Positions 1-11,735 of a stretch of DNA of 64,000 nt are shown here, in pieces. Source of the stretch: Enoplolaimus lenunculus. Taxonomy: Eukaryota > Nematoda > Enoplea > Enoplida > Thoracostomopsidae. Both the position numbers and the translations under genes were made by a program. The stretch is from positions 124,001-188,000 of the forward strand of contig JASANG010003018.1 of assembly GCA_030248215.1 (NCBI GenBank). The letters run 5' to 3'. The notes below the pieces were generated by a model that was not told where the DNA came from, searched no databases, and saw only the letters and a program-made list of their open reading frames with translations. How positions within the stretch are numbered: position 1 is the stretch's first letter; every line of letters starts with the position of its first letter.

Positions 1-260
1 CGGCCGCATGGCCCTCGTTCAAAAGCAATAATCACCAAAACTAGGGAAAATCGGTAATTAGTTGTAAACGGGACTAACGGGCTTGTGTTTCTTATTTTGC
101 GTTGCGCCTTTCTTAGTTGTTAGTAAAACGGATAAAACGTGTGTTATAAACCCGTACGAGCCATAGGAGTGTCTAAATTGTGTTAAAACTGTTCCAGGAT
201 CAACCCGAAACTAGACCATACCCGCCTTCGGATCGGTCGAAAATTCCCGTTTTTGACCAG
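1..260. other. GC-richer left edge, unidentified
   Basis: The first roughly 250 bases have near-balanced composition, while everything after about 260 is strongly AT-rich. No credible reading frame or repeat partner inside the window was found. The motif CTAACGGG occurs here and also in the hairpins near 56.1 kb, so this could be the far end of a mobile element cut by the window edge. That is only a guess. Confidence 0.2.
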
Positions 261-1475
261 TCCAGACCTTACAGTGTCTAATGCGCCCTCTAAATCTACA
301 CATGTACACTTCCTCCGATGCCGGCATAGCATGAGCTATGGTAGCCTTATTGATCAGCCAGCCACAAGAAAAAAGAAAGTTTATAACTCATTCGCACCAA
401 TTCTAAAGCAGCACAGATTTCAGTTACTTGCTCAGCAAATAATTCTACAGCCGTTGCGATAACTAGCACTAGCTAACTCATTTTAAATCAGCACGTTATA
501 CAGCTTCTAACAATGATGCATGTATATGAGTTTTGCCAACTTGTTACAGTTACGTATGTGTGAAAGATCATTGAAGCTGGCATATTTGTGCAACCTTGAT
601 CTGCTGTAAGCATTTGTAGAAAGATAGGTATGAACAAAAAATTTTCTGATGCAGCCGCTCGGCTCTTTTAAATTTTCATATGCTCTGCTTGCATAATAAT
701 ATTTAAAATCTTTAATTACGCAATCATTGTTTTTTAAATTAATAGCACCATAGAGAAAGCTTGTTATGCTTTTGAATTTATTTGAACTTTAGAGTATAGT
801 TTACACTGAAAAAATCCTGGAAACACGTGATGAACCCAGAAAGTACCGCATTTTGATTAAAAACTTGTGTAAAAAAATTATAACTGTAGCATGGGGGCGT
901 AAAAAGTCATCGATTCATAGAAATATAGCCTCTTGTAGTAAAAGCTGAACATTCAGCAGAAGGTATCCAACCAGAAGCGGAGGAACGGTTGAAAAGTGGT
1001 GGGATTCTAGTCCAGAATAGTATATGTGCTGAATTTTGGCTACTAACTAATCCAATAATTTTTTTCTGCTAAAGTGAACAGCGTACACACAATTCATAGT
1101 CGACCGTATTGTTTTAAAATAACTCTTAATTTTTTCTGGCCAGTATTGTGCATATCCATATCCATTTTCAAATGAAAAAGAAAGCATACATGCACCGCGT
1201 CTGAGATCATCTTTGTTCAATCATGCACATGCTCATGCAAAGTTCAGTTTTTTAGTAAAATGCACCTGTTGAATAAGCACGATAGCATTTATAAATCAAG
1301 AAACTGATAGTTTTGCATGAATAGCTAACAATTATAATTTCAAGCCAAGGTTTCGTTTTCATCTCAGTCTACTGCTTAATCGCCGAACAATCACATGTGG
1401 TCAATATCGGGCGAAAGCGAACGCATAATGCCACCAACGTTTAGGAATTTTTTCATTTGAAACGAAGTGCGTTCA
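261..1475. other. AT-rich intergenic DNA, no gene seen
   Basis: No supported gene, RNA or repeat was recognised. The short open frames here have no splice context and no recognisable composition. Confidence 0.5.
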
Positions 1476-1695
1476 CACTGCAAAAAATGGTGGGTCAAAT
1501 TGACTCTCTCCGAAATAGGGTTTTCCGGACTACACAAACTGAGTCAAATTCGACTCCATCACAGTCAAATTTGACTTACTTAGTGATTCATTGATTCGAA
1601 TTTGACTCAGGCGGAGTCGAATTTTTACTCAGTTTGTGTAGTCAGGAAAAGCCTATTTCGGAGAGAGTCAATTTGACTAACCATTTTTTGCAGTG
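1476..1695. mobile_element. Palindromic TA-flanked MITE, family A copy 1
   Basis: Foldback element with ends CACTGCAAAAAATGG and its reverse complement. Inside, blocks of GAGTCAAATTGACTCTCTCC, GGCTTTTCCTGACTACACAA and TCGACTCCGCC appear again in inverted order, so the whole unit can fold on itself. It has no coding capacity. Other copies of the family are flanked by TA, pointing to mobilisation by a Tc1/mariner-type transposase. Confidence 0.85.
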
Positions 1696-2350
1696 CACTT
1701 ACTTCGCTTCTTGTTCATTCGGCTTTTTAAAGTCACACCACTCTGAAAACCTAGGGTAAGGCAGTGATACAACTTTGCATATATTAATGAGAATGATGCT
1801 TTTATTAACATCATTTTGTGCTTAGAATAATGGCAAAATATTTTAAAAATGGTCTCCTTTTATAAATTATTGAAATGTAGTCTCCTAATGTGGCGAATTG
1901 TCTGGCCCGAATTATTCCTAATTTTGCTAATATTTTTGTGCAATTCCAGCCAGTTTTGCTGATGAATGCATGTTTAAATACAGAAGCACGTTTTCTGTCT
2001 TCCCAAAATACCACTGCGCTACTTATAAATTGATTGCTATAACGCAGCTGATGTCGGGAGGTTCATTGTCAGTTTTTATTGCAAGAAAATTCATCTGTGC
2101 AGGAAACCATAGGGGTTGCGATGGTCAGACTTTGATGCTTTAGGCACGGATTTCATTAACCAGGTGGGTCCCTAATTTTTTTTTAATTTAATAGATGTAT
2201 AATAGAAACAAAATCGGTTTAGAAGTTACTATAACTAAAAAACGTGGTGGTTATTTACAACCTGTATATAGTGTATAGTTATCCAAACGGTATATAAACG
2301 ATTTTCATTAAAATTGTACAACTCTAACGCTTGCCAAACTATTAAGCGTG

Positions 2351-2550
2351 CACTAGAAAAAATGGTGAGTAAAATTGACTCTTTCCGAAATAGGCTTTCC
2401 CTGACTACACAAACTGAATTAGAATTCGACTCCGCCTGAGTCAAATTCGACTCAATTTGACTCTGGTGGAGTCGAATTTTGACTCAGTTTGTGTAGTCAG
2501 GAAAAGCCTACTTCGGAGAGAGTCAATTTGACTCACCATTTTTTGCAGTG
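2351..2550. mobile_element. Family A MITE copy 2
   Basis: Same palindromic element as at 1.5 kb, about 200 bp, with a slightly degenerate left end (CACTAGAAAAAATGG) and an intact right end CCATTTTTTGCAGTG. Confidence 0.85.
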
Positions 2551-2679
2551 TGCTAGTTGTGAAGATTGTCTAAACTAAATCCATTTCCAACATTTTTCAC
2601 TCATTCTGGAAATTTTGATTGGGTATATAAGTACTTGTCATCTATATATGATTCCCGCATCTTCAATGCGAGTATTTCT

Positions 2680-2877
2680 CACTGCAAGAAATGGTGAGTA
2701 AAATTGACTCTTTCCGAAAAAGGCTTTTCCTGACTAAACAAACTGAGTCAAAATTCGACTCCACCAGAGTCAAATTCAACTCAATTTGATTCTGGCGGAG
2801 TCGAATTTTGGCTCAGTTTGTGTAGTCAAGAAAAGCCTATTTTGGAGAGAGTCAATTTGACTCACCATTTTTGCAGG
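2680..2877. mobile_element. Family A MITE copy 3
   Basis: Third copy, only about 130 bp from copy 2. It carries the same inverted GAGTCAA blocks and CACTGCAAGAAATGG left end; the right end has diverged. Confidence 0.82.
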
Positions 2878-3605
2878 AAGAATCTTGCCGCTAAATGTAA
2901 ATTAAGTAGAAATGCAGCAGTATCCCATAAGTTTTGATTGAAGACAGTTTACCGCATTTTTTCTAAATATTTTATATACCCCATCTATGCAAAATATTGC
3001 TGATCATTCCGCTGTTTACGCAATTAATACGACGAAGCGTTTAATGATCAAAATATTTGCCACACCGAAGGCCGTCCCGCTCTCCCGGACCAACAACAAG
3101 CAGGATTGCAGCGTAGGCAAAATTAGCGATCAAAACACGCCTGCTTATGTATAAAAAATAATTAATACATAAGTCTTATAAATTTATTTATATACCATAA
3201 AAAAGGCTGTAGGCGGAGGTTTCAGGTGTTATCTTGACCCGTTTGGGCTTTGAAATTTAGTTCAATATACTCTTCTCGCTTACCTACAACAAAAAATTCT
3301 GCCTGCAGCTCTATTTACATTACATGTATATTTGTGACATTTTCTGGCAATGACTCTTTACCCATTCTAAAATTGTTGGCACAACTCATTGAAAAATAGG
3401 TTTGACTTTACTGAATTTTAACGTTTACAGAATTGTTTCTACATTTTTAGCGCAATCCAAGTTACATTGTCTTCAGTTTGCGAATAACAGAAATAAAGCG
3501 GAATGAATGCCATCATTGTTTCCTAAATAGTATTTATTCTGTTCATGATATTGCATTATCATTGTTGATTTTATTATGTATTTTTACAAAATTTAGAAAT
3601 AAATA

Positions 3606-3805
3606 CACTGCAATAAACGGTGAGTCAAATTGACTCTCTCCGAAATAGGCTTTTTCTGACTACATAAACTGAGTCAAAATTCGACTCTGCCTGAGTCACA
3701 TTCGACTCAATTTGACACTGGCGGAGTTGAATTGTGACTCAATTTGTGTAGTCAGGAAAAGCCTTTTTCGGAGAGAGTCAATTTGACTCACCATTTTTTG
3801 CAGTG
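3606..3805. mobile_element. Family A MITE copy 4 with TA duplication
   Basis: Well-preserved copy with TA directly outside each end (ATA|CACTG ... CAGTG|TAATA), the target-site duplication expected of Tc1/mariner elements. Confidence 0.88.
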
Positions 3806-4242
3806 TAATAGTTTATATTTAGATAACTTTTCCTGTTCATAGCTTTGGAGTTGCGAAACGAAGCTGTTTTTCTATAACGTCCAAACGGTTGCAACGCTGC
3901 AACGACTTTTGTTTTTACAGTGCGTCAAAATTCAGTTTCGAACCAGAGTTTAGCTTTTTAGAAACTATTTACAATGTTTGCTACTGTGTGTGAAGATTTC
4001 GTCTCAAAAATTTAGTATAATTGGGTTACTTTATTGTTGTATTTAGTTTACATGATTGATTTCTTGAATATATTTAAATGATCACATTTACCGTAGTAAA
4101 GCAGTTTTGTTTCAACTATGTATATATGTAAACTATTCAAAGCTGTCACGGTATGCATGTAATTTAAGAAATTTTTAAATTTTACGGTCATGGTGTACCA
4201 ACATCTCTTTCTAGAGCTACTATACTAAGTATTAGGTAAAAC

Positions 4243-4837
4243 GCTTGAAAATAGAAAACTAATGCCCAACCTGGGCAGAAAAACTATCATTCGCAGCCTT
4301 TGGTTGCTGTTAAAAGTAACGAAACTAGAAACTAAGGGATACTTAATAGATTTCACAAGTTTGCTTGTTTTTATTTATGATCTGTTGACCAGTCGAAACA
4401 TATTGCGGCGTTATAAAGGCAAAATCTAGTATTGTCGATATTCAACCATATGATGTTTACTCTTAAAATGGTTTAAAAATGGCAATTAAAATGTATACAA
4501 GGCAAGGATGACACAATTCAACTGAAGGTTACCGCAAATCTCTAAACTGTACTTAGCCGATGTTGAAACAAAACTATGCATATTTAACAAATGACACAAC
4601 TTTATTAAAATGCGATAAATTTTCCTCGTAGCCAGAGGTATGCTTTTCGTTCCAGCTCGCAAGACAAATTAGCGAATCAAAATACAGGGTATAGAACTAT
4701 GATTAGTAGGCATCAATGTGCAACGAAGGTAAAAAGTCACTCCCCTAGTTTCTAGTTTCGTTTCTTTTTACCAGCAACCAAAGGCTGCGAATCATATTTC
4801 TTCTGCCCAGACTGGGCGTTTTTCTAGTTTTGCTTCT
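4243..4837. mobile_element. Non-autonomous element with ~90-bp terminal inverted repeats
   Basis: About 90 bases at 4243-4338 (containing TTCGCAGCCTTTGGTTGCTG and GAAACTAGAAACTA) recur reverse-complemented at about 4741-4837. They enclose roughly 400 bp of AT-rich DNA with no reading frame. The blocks CCTGGGCAGAA and TTCTGCCCAG mark the outer parts of the two arms. No other copy was seen in the window. Confidence 0.75.
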
Positions 4838-5008
4838 GAATTTATACTTTTTTAAACACATTATTTAACCACCATGAATATAAATTTTGTTAGATTGGCC
4901 AAATTCTGACCGTGGTCACAAGTATTACCCAGCCAACATGCCGACAATTGTCGTTTTGCACTCGTACTGAATCGATCAAAATTGGCACAGCGATTCACAG
5001 ATGCTGTA

Positions 5009-5239
5009 CACTATAAATTTCAGTGGGATGATTTTAACTCAGAATGAGTTGAATCACTCATTCGGAGTTAGGACTATCAGAACTCATAATTTTGAGTTGA
5101 TTCAATCATTCTGAGTTAATTAATCAACTCATCCAAACACAACTCAACTCACAGTGAGTTAATGTTTAGTGATATTATTTCAGAAATAACCAACTCGCTA
5201 GCTAAAATAGCTAAGCAACTCATTGGAATATTTACAGTG
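5009..5239. mobile_element. Family B MITE (AACTCA type), copy 1
   Basis: 231-bp element starting CACTATAAATTTCAGTGGGA and ending TATTTACAGTG, flanked on both sides by TA. The interior repeats AACTCAGAATGAGTT and its complement. A second copy lies at 51.6 kb. Confidence 0.8.
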
Positions 5240-5409
5240 TACGAACAAAGCGCAATGAATTTAATATTATATAATGATAAAACTTAGCACCAGCTAGATC
5301 TCGTTTATTCACTACGTCTATTGTCGCCAACTCAGCTTAAAATCGACATAAATGTTATCACAACTTCAAGGAAGCCAGCCGTTTTTAACGACCAGTTGAT
5401 CTAAAATTG

Positions 5410-6458
5410 CTATAAGAGAGCCCCGTTTTTGTTAGAAATACACCAAAAGATTAGTATAACCCATGAAAAAGTGCAACAGTAAGGACCGAGTACACCACCA
5501 AATAGAATAAAGTCCTTGCCCGTCTGAAATAAGAATTCCGCAATTAACAATTTTATTTCTGATTTGTTCAAAAAAATCGCTTTTAGTTTTAGAAAACAGT
5601 ATTTTTATAAGCAGTTTTTGACTCTCTTCCGACAATGAAATCAAAATTTGTGTGTGTATGGATGAAGGAACGCGATTAGAAAACGAAAATATGAAATAGC
5701 TACTGACATAATCGATTTTGAACAAACGGACAGGTGGAAGTAAGTAAAAATATACAGCCCACAAATTTCATGTATAAATTTTAGGAAAACTTGTATACTC
5801 TCTAAAAACCTAAACTTAAATTATAGGTAACTAAACTTGAATATTAGTTTATGTAAAACTCAAATGGCTGAACGGACTAACTAAACTAGACTTTTAAGTT
5901 TTACTTAAACTAACATATTTTTAAGTTTAACACGAGTTTAAGCATACTTATTTTTAGTCTAAGCAACAAAACCAGCTCACAAATTATGTGCATCTAAAAG
6001 TTAATTAATCTTAGCTTTACTAAAATATGTAAGATTTTAAATGAGTTTCAGCGTATTCCTGCCTGTTAGTTTACTTCGCCTAGAAAGTTAGATTAATACG
6101 CTGGATTAGTTTAAGCTTAAGTCAAGTTAGTTTAAGGTTCTAAAGAGTACGGCATTATCTCGACCATTGATACAGTTCCTGTATGAAAACCAGTATGAAA
6201 ATAGGAAATAGACATGGCATTTTAAAATAATTGTATTTGTTCTCTTTGCCTGTAACAAATCATAGTAAAAACTGTCAATATTAATATACCCGTTGTAAAC
6301 CAATTTCCAGGTATTGAGAACAATTTTGGGTTTTTTGGAGATTTCAACATTTGCCATCCAGAGTTTTATTTTGGCTAAAATATACTTACCGGTTTACGGT
6401 GGCGTCCAGCAGCGAAGTCGTGTAAATTGATTACAGTTGTACAGAACATTATTAGCAT
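5410..6458 (-). CDS. Possible 60-residue single-span membrane protein (two exons)
   Basis: Inferred minus-strand gene: exon 1 at 6458-6390, exon 2 at 5523-5410 ending in TAG. The donor is CCG|GTAAGT and the acceptor TTCTTATTTCAG|ACG, both strong, and the phase-0 join keeps the frame open. The product starts MLIMFCTTVINLHDF, has a basic stretch AAGRHRKP, then one hydrophobic span (about residues 27-52, starting DFILFGGVLGPYCC) and a short polar tail. I do not recognise the family; it resembles the many small integral membrane proteins of animals. Two good splice sites and a clean hydrophobic segment support it, but the short length keeps it tentative. A family D MITE lies in its intron. An alternative AT-rich minus-strand open frame at 5432-5764 reads through the acceptor and looks less protein-like. 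Confidence 0.4.
5795..6150. mobile_element. Family D MITE (CTCTAAAAACTTAAACTTAA type), copy 1
   Basis: About 355 bp with inverted ends (TACTCTCTAAAAACC at the left, GGTTCTAAAGAGTA at the right). The interior is built of AAACTTAA/TTAAGTTT blocks. It is closely matched by the copy at 54.9 kb. It lies in the intron of the tentative small membrane protein gene. Confidence 0.75.
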
Positions 6459-6917
6459 GTACACTTTTCGAATTTTAAATTTTGAAGTTAGGAAGCATAA
6501 TTTAATAATAGTTAATACAAAACCCAGATCTTTGTCTATATATAAGCTGATCTGAAAATATCTGTGATAGTTTTAAGCGATGATGGACTCAAAGGAGGCC
6601 CTACTTAGGCTTTGCCCCCCAACAGATACAAAAATGTTAATATTAAGATTCAGTAGTGAAATTACTTTTGGCTTCTCCATTCAAGCTCGCTTGTATATAT
6701 TACGAAGCCTCTTGCATTAGTAGTAATTTTTTGGATTCGCCTCTACTTTTCAAACGTCTGTAGTGTGTCATTTTTTTCAAATGCCATCTAAGCAAGCAGG
6801 ACCAAAACTACTGTAACTGTATTAGAGTGAAAAATAACTACAAAACCGTGGCACAATTGAACCTAAATCCTTTTAGCTTATACTAAGTTTACTTTACAAC
6901 GATTTCTGAAATAAATA
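6459..6917. other. Divergent spacer between the small membrane protein and the GPCR
   Basis: About 460 bp of AT-rich DNA between two divergently oriented genes. Both promoters would be expected here, but no specific core element can be named with confidence. Confidence 0.3.
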
Positions 6918-9900
6918 ATGTTGGTGTCGTCTTCTGCAATAACTCCAGTTGTGTTACCGTCGCAAAGTTGCACAATTCTCGAACAACTATTTGGCGTTTT
7001 ATACATTATTCTGGGAACGTCTGCATTACTTATTAACTCGGTAGTGCTTGTGGTTGTGAAATATTTAAACAAACGCAGTGTAATTAACGTTATAATCGCA
7101 AATTTTGCACTTATCGATATCGTCAAATCGTTATGCTCACTGTACATGGGACTTACTATAACGGCATTTTATTGTAACGAAGCAAACCACGAGCATGGAT
7201 CGTTGCGAACATTAATTCCAGAATTACAATACAGCGCTGATAACGAGACATGGATGTGGCTACCACCACTACGACAAAATAGATATTTTGAAGATGCGGA
7301 AGATCCAAACACAATTAAAACCAAACTATTACAAGCGACTGTTTTAATGTCACATTTTAGTAATATTTGTTCGGTGTTCAATTTAATGATTGCTGTTGCA
7401 AACGAATATTTATACATTAAGCATGCGTTCAAATATAAAAAATATATTACACGAAAGCGTGTTTATGTTGCAATTGTGCTCACTTGGCTTGCCGCTGCAA
7501 TATTTACTTCAGCTCGGTGTTTTAACGACAATTATCAAAGTCGCGTGTCGATTGTTAACGCATCTGAAGTATTATATGGCCGTGAATTACCAATACCTTG
7601 GATTGATGGAACTTATGTTGTTCGACGATCAGAATATCCGTTTGGTATCGAAGGAACACCTCGCGATATATATAGTTTAGTTTTACTTACATTATTACTC
7701 ATTTGTATAGTTGTTATGTTTGGTATTTATCTAAGCTTATTTTGTGTTATTCGACGATCAATTCAGTTCGCTGTTCGATCTGGCACCACTGTTCGCGCTT
7801 CTATGGACGCTACTTCTGCTCGCAAATCAAGCATAGCGACTATTTCGGCAATTCGTAGGCCTAGTCAACAGCAGCATACGCTGTCGTTGATTAGTTCTCA
7901 TTCGACAAAACGAATTTGCTTTCAACAACAACAACCACAACAACAACAACAACAACAAACACAGCAAGAAATACAACAGCAGCGGCAACAACAACAACAG
8001 CACCAAGTCGAAACACAATTTAGAAACGACGCAAAACATGGATCAAAGTTGGTACAATTTCCGTCTCCAAAATTTGTTGCACAGCTTTACAACTTGGGTA
8101 GCGCAAATTCGCTGTCGTGTCCACGTAAAGCATCGGCGTTGAGTTCCCGGTCCTCAGTGAATATTCATCCTACGATTGAGGAACGCCATGAGGTAAAATC
8201 TTCTATTCTTTCAGTGCAAACGTATATTATATGTCAGTTGTAATAATCTAGTAGATTATAGCAAAATCTTCTACGTATTGTGGAGCTATTTCGCAAAGTT
8301 TAATATACAACTGTGAAAGTAATTAGGTTATATATATCAGGTTTTGTTATCGTTAAATTATAACACCAAAGAACAGAAGTCATCTGCAGCATGTGGGAAT
8401 CCAAGTATCAATCATACTTGTTGCTGTCAATCTGCGTATTAAATGATATCGTTTGAGGGCCCTGTTCTCAAACGTGTATAGCGCCTGCTTTCACCAGTTA
8501 GCGATAGGTTTTTTAAACTGACGAACAACTGCAATTGCAGATATCAAATTTGCTACAGAAGTACGGCAAATAAAGTGCAAACTATGTGCAAAATTTCAAA
8601 CCTCAGGTTGTGCTGGTTCCAAAGTTACAGGACCTATCACCAACCGGTGATAAGTGCTACACACATTTGAGAATACGGGCTCTAATACCAAAAAAAGGGT
8701 TTACAACTCATAGGGGCGACCCTACAGATGGTTGTTTACAATACTTTGATATATGCGCTCGGTTTGTTAGAAATGAATTGGAAAACTATCTTTGATTTAC
8801 TGCTGCGATATCTATTTTCTTGTGGAATTGCTGTTGATATTTAAGCATAGGGCCTCCTGTAACTGTTTTGGTTTATGCAGAATCTTTGAAATAACCATTG
8901 CAAATTATGCTATACGTGTTTATGAAAACCTATTTTGAGAAACGTAGGAAAATTTTTGTTGGTAAAAAATGCATCAATGGACATGCTGTAATTGAATATA
9001 TCAGAAAAATTACGGAAAGCAAAACAGATACTGATCATAATAACCTAGACAAAATAACTGAGTTGTGCAAATTTTCGCGGTGTTTTCTAAAAAGTTAATG
9101 AAAATTAACGAATGTACATGAAGCAATTTTGATTTCGAATTCTAATTTTAGTTCAAAATGAAAAATTGAACCAGTCCTTATACTAAAAACCTGCGTTATT
9201 CTTAAGCGATACAAAAAGCTATAGCAATAAGCATGAAAATATACCGGTGTTTTTGAACCAGAATCGGAACCATGCAAAATTATAAACTGTAGTTTATACC
9301 TTTTACACTTTGTACCATTATTTATTATCTCGCATCTGAAAAAACTACTGATTTCAGGAAAACGATATAGATGGTGGTCCAAGCACCTCGAACACATTAT
9401 CATCTAAGGCTTCGCGCAACAATTGTTGCTCAACTCTGTCTGATCCGACAAAATCAACTGAACATATTCAAACGAGAAAACTCACTAAGAAAGCATTAAC
9501 GCCACCTGTTCCAAGACTAATTCGTCAGAATCATATCGTACTTCCACTAAGGTGTAATAAAAGTACATCTTGCGACGCCCGTTTTAGCGTTCAATCTGAT
9601 TACTCTCCTGGCGTCATGCCCACAAGCCGATCACCTGCATTACGCCGCATTGCTAAACGACACCAATCCGTTGGTGAAGTTTGCAGCTGTTTGGTGCAAC
9701 CGGAAATACAAGCCTTACAAGCTGTGCACGAAACTTATCAAACCGCAAACCCTAATCAGTCAAAACCGCTACGTCCATCACAATTGCATCAGTACGGTAC
9801 CTTAACTCAGCAAGAGAAGCAACAAATGTTCGCTGCATCCCGCATCGAAAGTCAATATGCTTCGAACACATCATTCTCATTAAGTTCTAAAGTTAATAAC

Positions 9901-10464
9901 ACAATACGGCATGAATCCGATCCATCGATATTGGTTCCAGTCCGTAGGTTGCGAAGTCTGACACCAATTGGCTGGCAAAGCATACGAAAACAATCTGACA
10001 TTATTAATCATACACAATCGCTGCTTATTAAGCGGCGTTCATCGTTGCCGTATTTTGCAGCACTTGATCAAACCGTATTTCGAGGGTCGCGTTTTTCAAT
10101 CTTCCAACCACCCACGAGTCAGTGTAGCAATAGCCAACGGTCAGTTCAAAGCTTACAAGGTCGATATCGATACATTAAAGCAATAATTGTTGTGTTTGTG
10201 TTGTATGCAACACATCTTTTGATGTATTTTTCAATACAAATCCTGCACGTTATCAACGTAACACGTGGTCGTGCGTTAAGCGACATTGAACTCGATTATA
10301 CCATTCATTTCGCATTACGAACGGTATTTTCGCTTCAAGCAGTCCTTAATCCGTTAATATTTTTTCGTATCCGCGCTTTACGCAACGGATTCAAAACGTT
10401 ATGGCGACAAATGACTGCGTTACGAAAACGAGCATTTGCTGGAATTTTTCACACTGAATCATGA
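6918..10464 (+). CDS. Rhodopsin-family G-protein-coupled receptor, long ICL3
   Basis: Two exons, 6918-8192 and 9358-10464, joined in phase 0 (CATGAG|GTAAAA ... TTTCAG|GAAAAC), give 793 residues. Seven hydrophobic spans are visible: TM1 ~24-49 (conserved N40), TM2 ~56-80 (FALID, D67), TM3 ~138-164 ending NEY in place of DRY, TM4 ~181-200 (W190), TM5 ~252-278, TM6 ~698-721, TM7 ~741-761 with NPLIFF in place of NPxxY. A plasma-membrane receptor is inferred; the ligand is unknown. Two features are odd. The first extracellular loop is about 55 residues. The third intracellular loop is over 400 residues, rich in Ser/Arg, with a broken polyglutamine tract (~335-375) encoded mainly by CAA, and the intron falls inside this loop. 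Class A assignment is secure from the motifs; no subfamily is claimed. Confidence 0.85.
7921..8010 (+). repeat. CAA/CAG trinucleotide tract encoding polyglutamine
   Basis: An interrupted run of CAA and CAG codons in the third intracellular loop of the GPCR gives a Gln-rich stretch broken by Pro, Thr, Glu, Arg and His. Such tracts are prone to length change. Confidence 0.85.
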
Positions 10465-10754
10465 TTGTCGTAAAGGCCATTGTGATAGAACAGTGCCGTA
10501 ACAGTGTAGTGGAAACCATATTTTTAAGCCTATGCAAAAATTAGTCAGAAGTTTAAGCTAATTTTATTGCAATCCCATAGAAAAACGTTTCGCGTTTGAT
10601 CTTTACACTGGCCGCCGTGAGGATAATTAAAAATGAGACCAAAATATTTAGTTCACACAGTGCCGCACGGGCGCAGTCAGCATTCTCGTTTGAGATAAAC
10701 AACCACGTCAATTACTTAAGTATATACGTCTTTGTTAATCATATAGGGGTATAT

Positions 10755-10985
10755 GCTTGTACATTGTAGAGATGCATGCCTGCCAGTGCCGGAGCAGACC
10801 GCGGTGTGGGCTCTCCCAAATCTCAGGCTGTGGGAACCAAACTCGCGAGCGAGAAGCCAGACGCATTATAAAACTTCGGCGATTTTTGTTTCCACCGGAT
10901 ATGGTGGGTCACTTCATGGGTGGGGGCCTCAAATGGAGAATGGCAGTGGCTGCTCCGGTCCTGATGCCGGCCGACAGCATGTATG
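10755..10985. repeat. Dispersed repeat (CCAGTGCCGGAGCAG type), copy 1
   Basis: GC-richer block containing CCAGTGCCGGAGCAG, GCGAGAAGCCAGACGCATT and GGTGGGGGCCTCAAATGG-like sequence. The same blocks, in the same order, recur at about 11.59-11.73 kb, and a reversed fragment lies at about 14.94-15.04 kb. No coding function is seen. Confidence 0.6.
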
Positions 10986-11020
10986 ACGACATATATACTG
11001 GACGACTAAAGTAGTTTGAC

Positions 11021-11110
11021 AGATAAGCTGTGTGGTATAGTGGTATAGCGTTCGCTTTAGGATACAGCCACTCTCCTATTCCTGCTTTTCCAGCTGACTA
11101 ATTAAAGAAG
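11021..11110 (+). repeat. tRNA-derived SINE-like sequence, copy 1
   Basis: GTGTGGTATAGTGGTATAGCG resembles a tRNA A-box region, and the downstream block CCTGCTTTTCCAGCTG (11081-11096) is identical to one at 51093-51108, which follows a clearer tRNA-like head. The shared tail and tRNA-like front suggest a SINE family. Confidence 0.45.
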
Positions 11111-11587
11111 TGTGGCATTAATTTGTTAAAAATATACTTGTCGGTTGGAGGGCCCCAAGCCACCGTGTGCCCTTACTTTAACACCCTGCAATTTCTGTAT
11201 AATAATTTTTGGAGCAGTAAATCTTTACAGATGCAAGGTAATCTAAACCATTTGCGATAATATGTTGTTTCTATGGTTTTTGCACCGACTGACTATAAAG
11301 TGTTGCTGACATATATTAAACGTTTAAAAAATTACTGTCAATGTGCTTTCACTCATACGGAATATTTATAATGTATAAATTACAATAACCTATAACATTT
11401 AGCAATTAATCGTGTTTAGTAGGTACATGTAGTTTCACGCATCAGCAACTGGACAAAGGCTTTTTCGGCCTTAGGCTAAAGTTTTGACTGGGCTCCTTTT
11501 AAGTGAACGAAATTAAAGAAACTGTTTTATACAAAGCTGTAGTGTTTTGCAGATAAATATGTGAAACATCCAAAACAATAGGTATTC

Positions 11588-11735
11588 CAGTGCCGGAGCA
11601 GGCAGAGCGAGAAGCCAAACGCATTTTAAAACTTAAGCGGGTTTTGTTTTAACCGGTTGGGGTGGGAGCTGCTTTAGAGGTGGGCCCTTCAAATGGGGGT
11701 ACTTATGGGTGCTGGCTGCTCGGGCCCGAAGTATT
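11588..11735. repeat. Dispersed repeat (CCAGTGCCGGAGCAG type), copy 2
   Basis: Shares CCAGTGCCGGAGCAG, GCGAGAAGCCAAACGCATT and AGGTGGGCCCTTCAAATGG-like blocks with the copy at 10.76 kb. Confidence 0.55.

Noticed and set aside
5432-5764. Minus-strand 110-codon frame
   Set aside because: AT-driven composition and it runs straight through a strong splice acceptor; the spliced 60-residue model is preferred.
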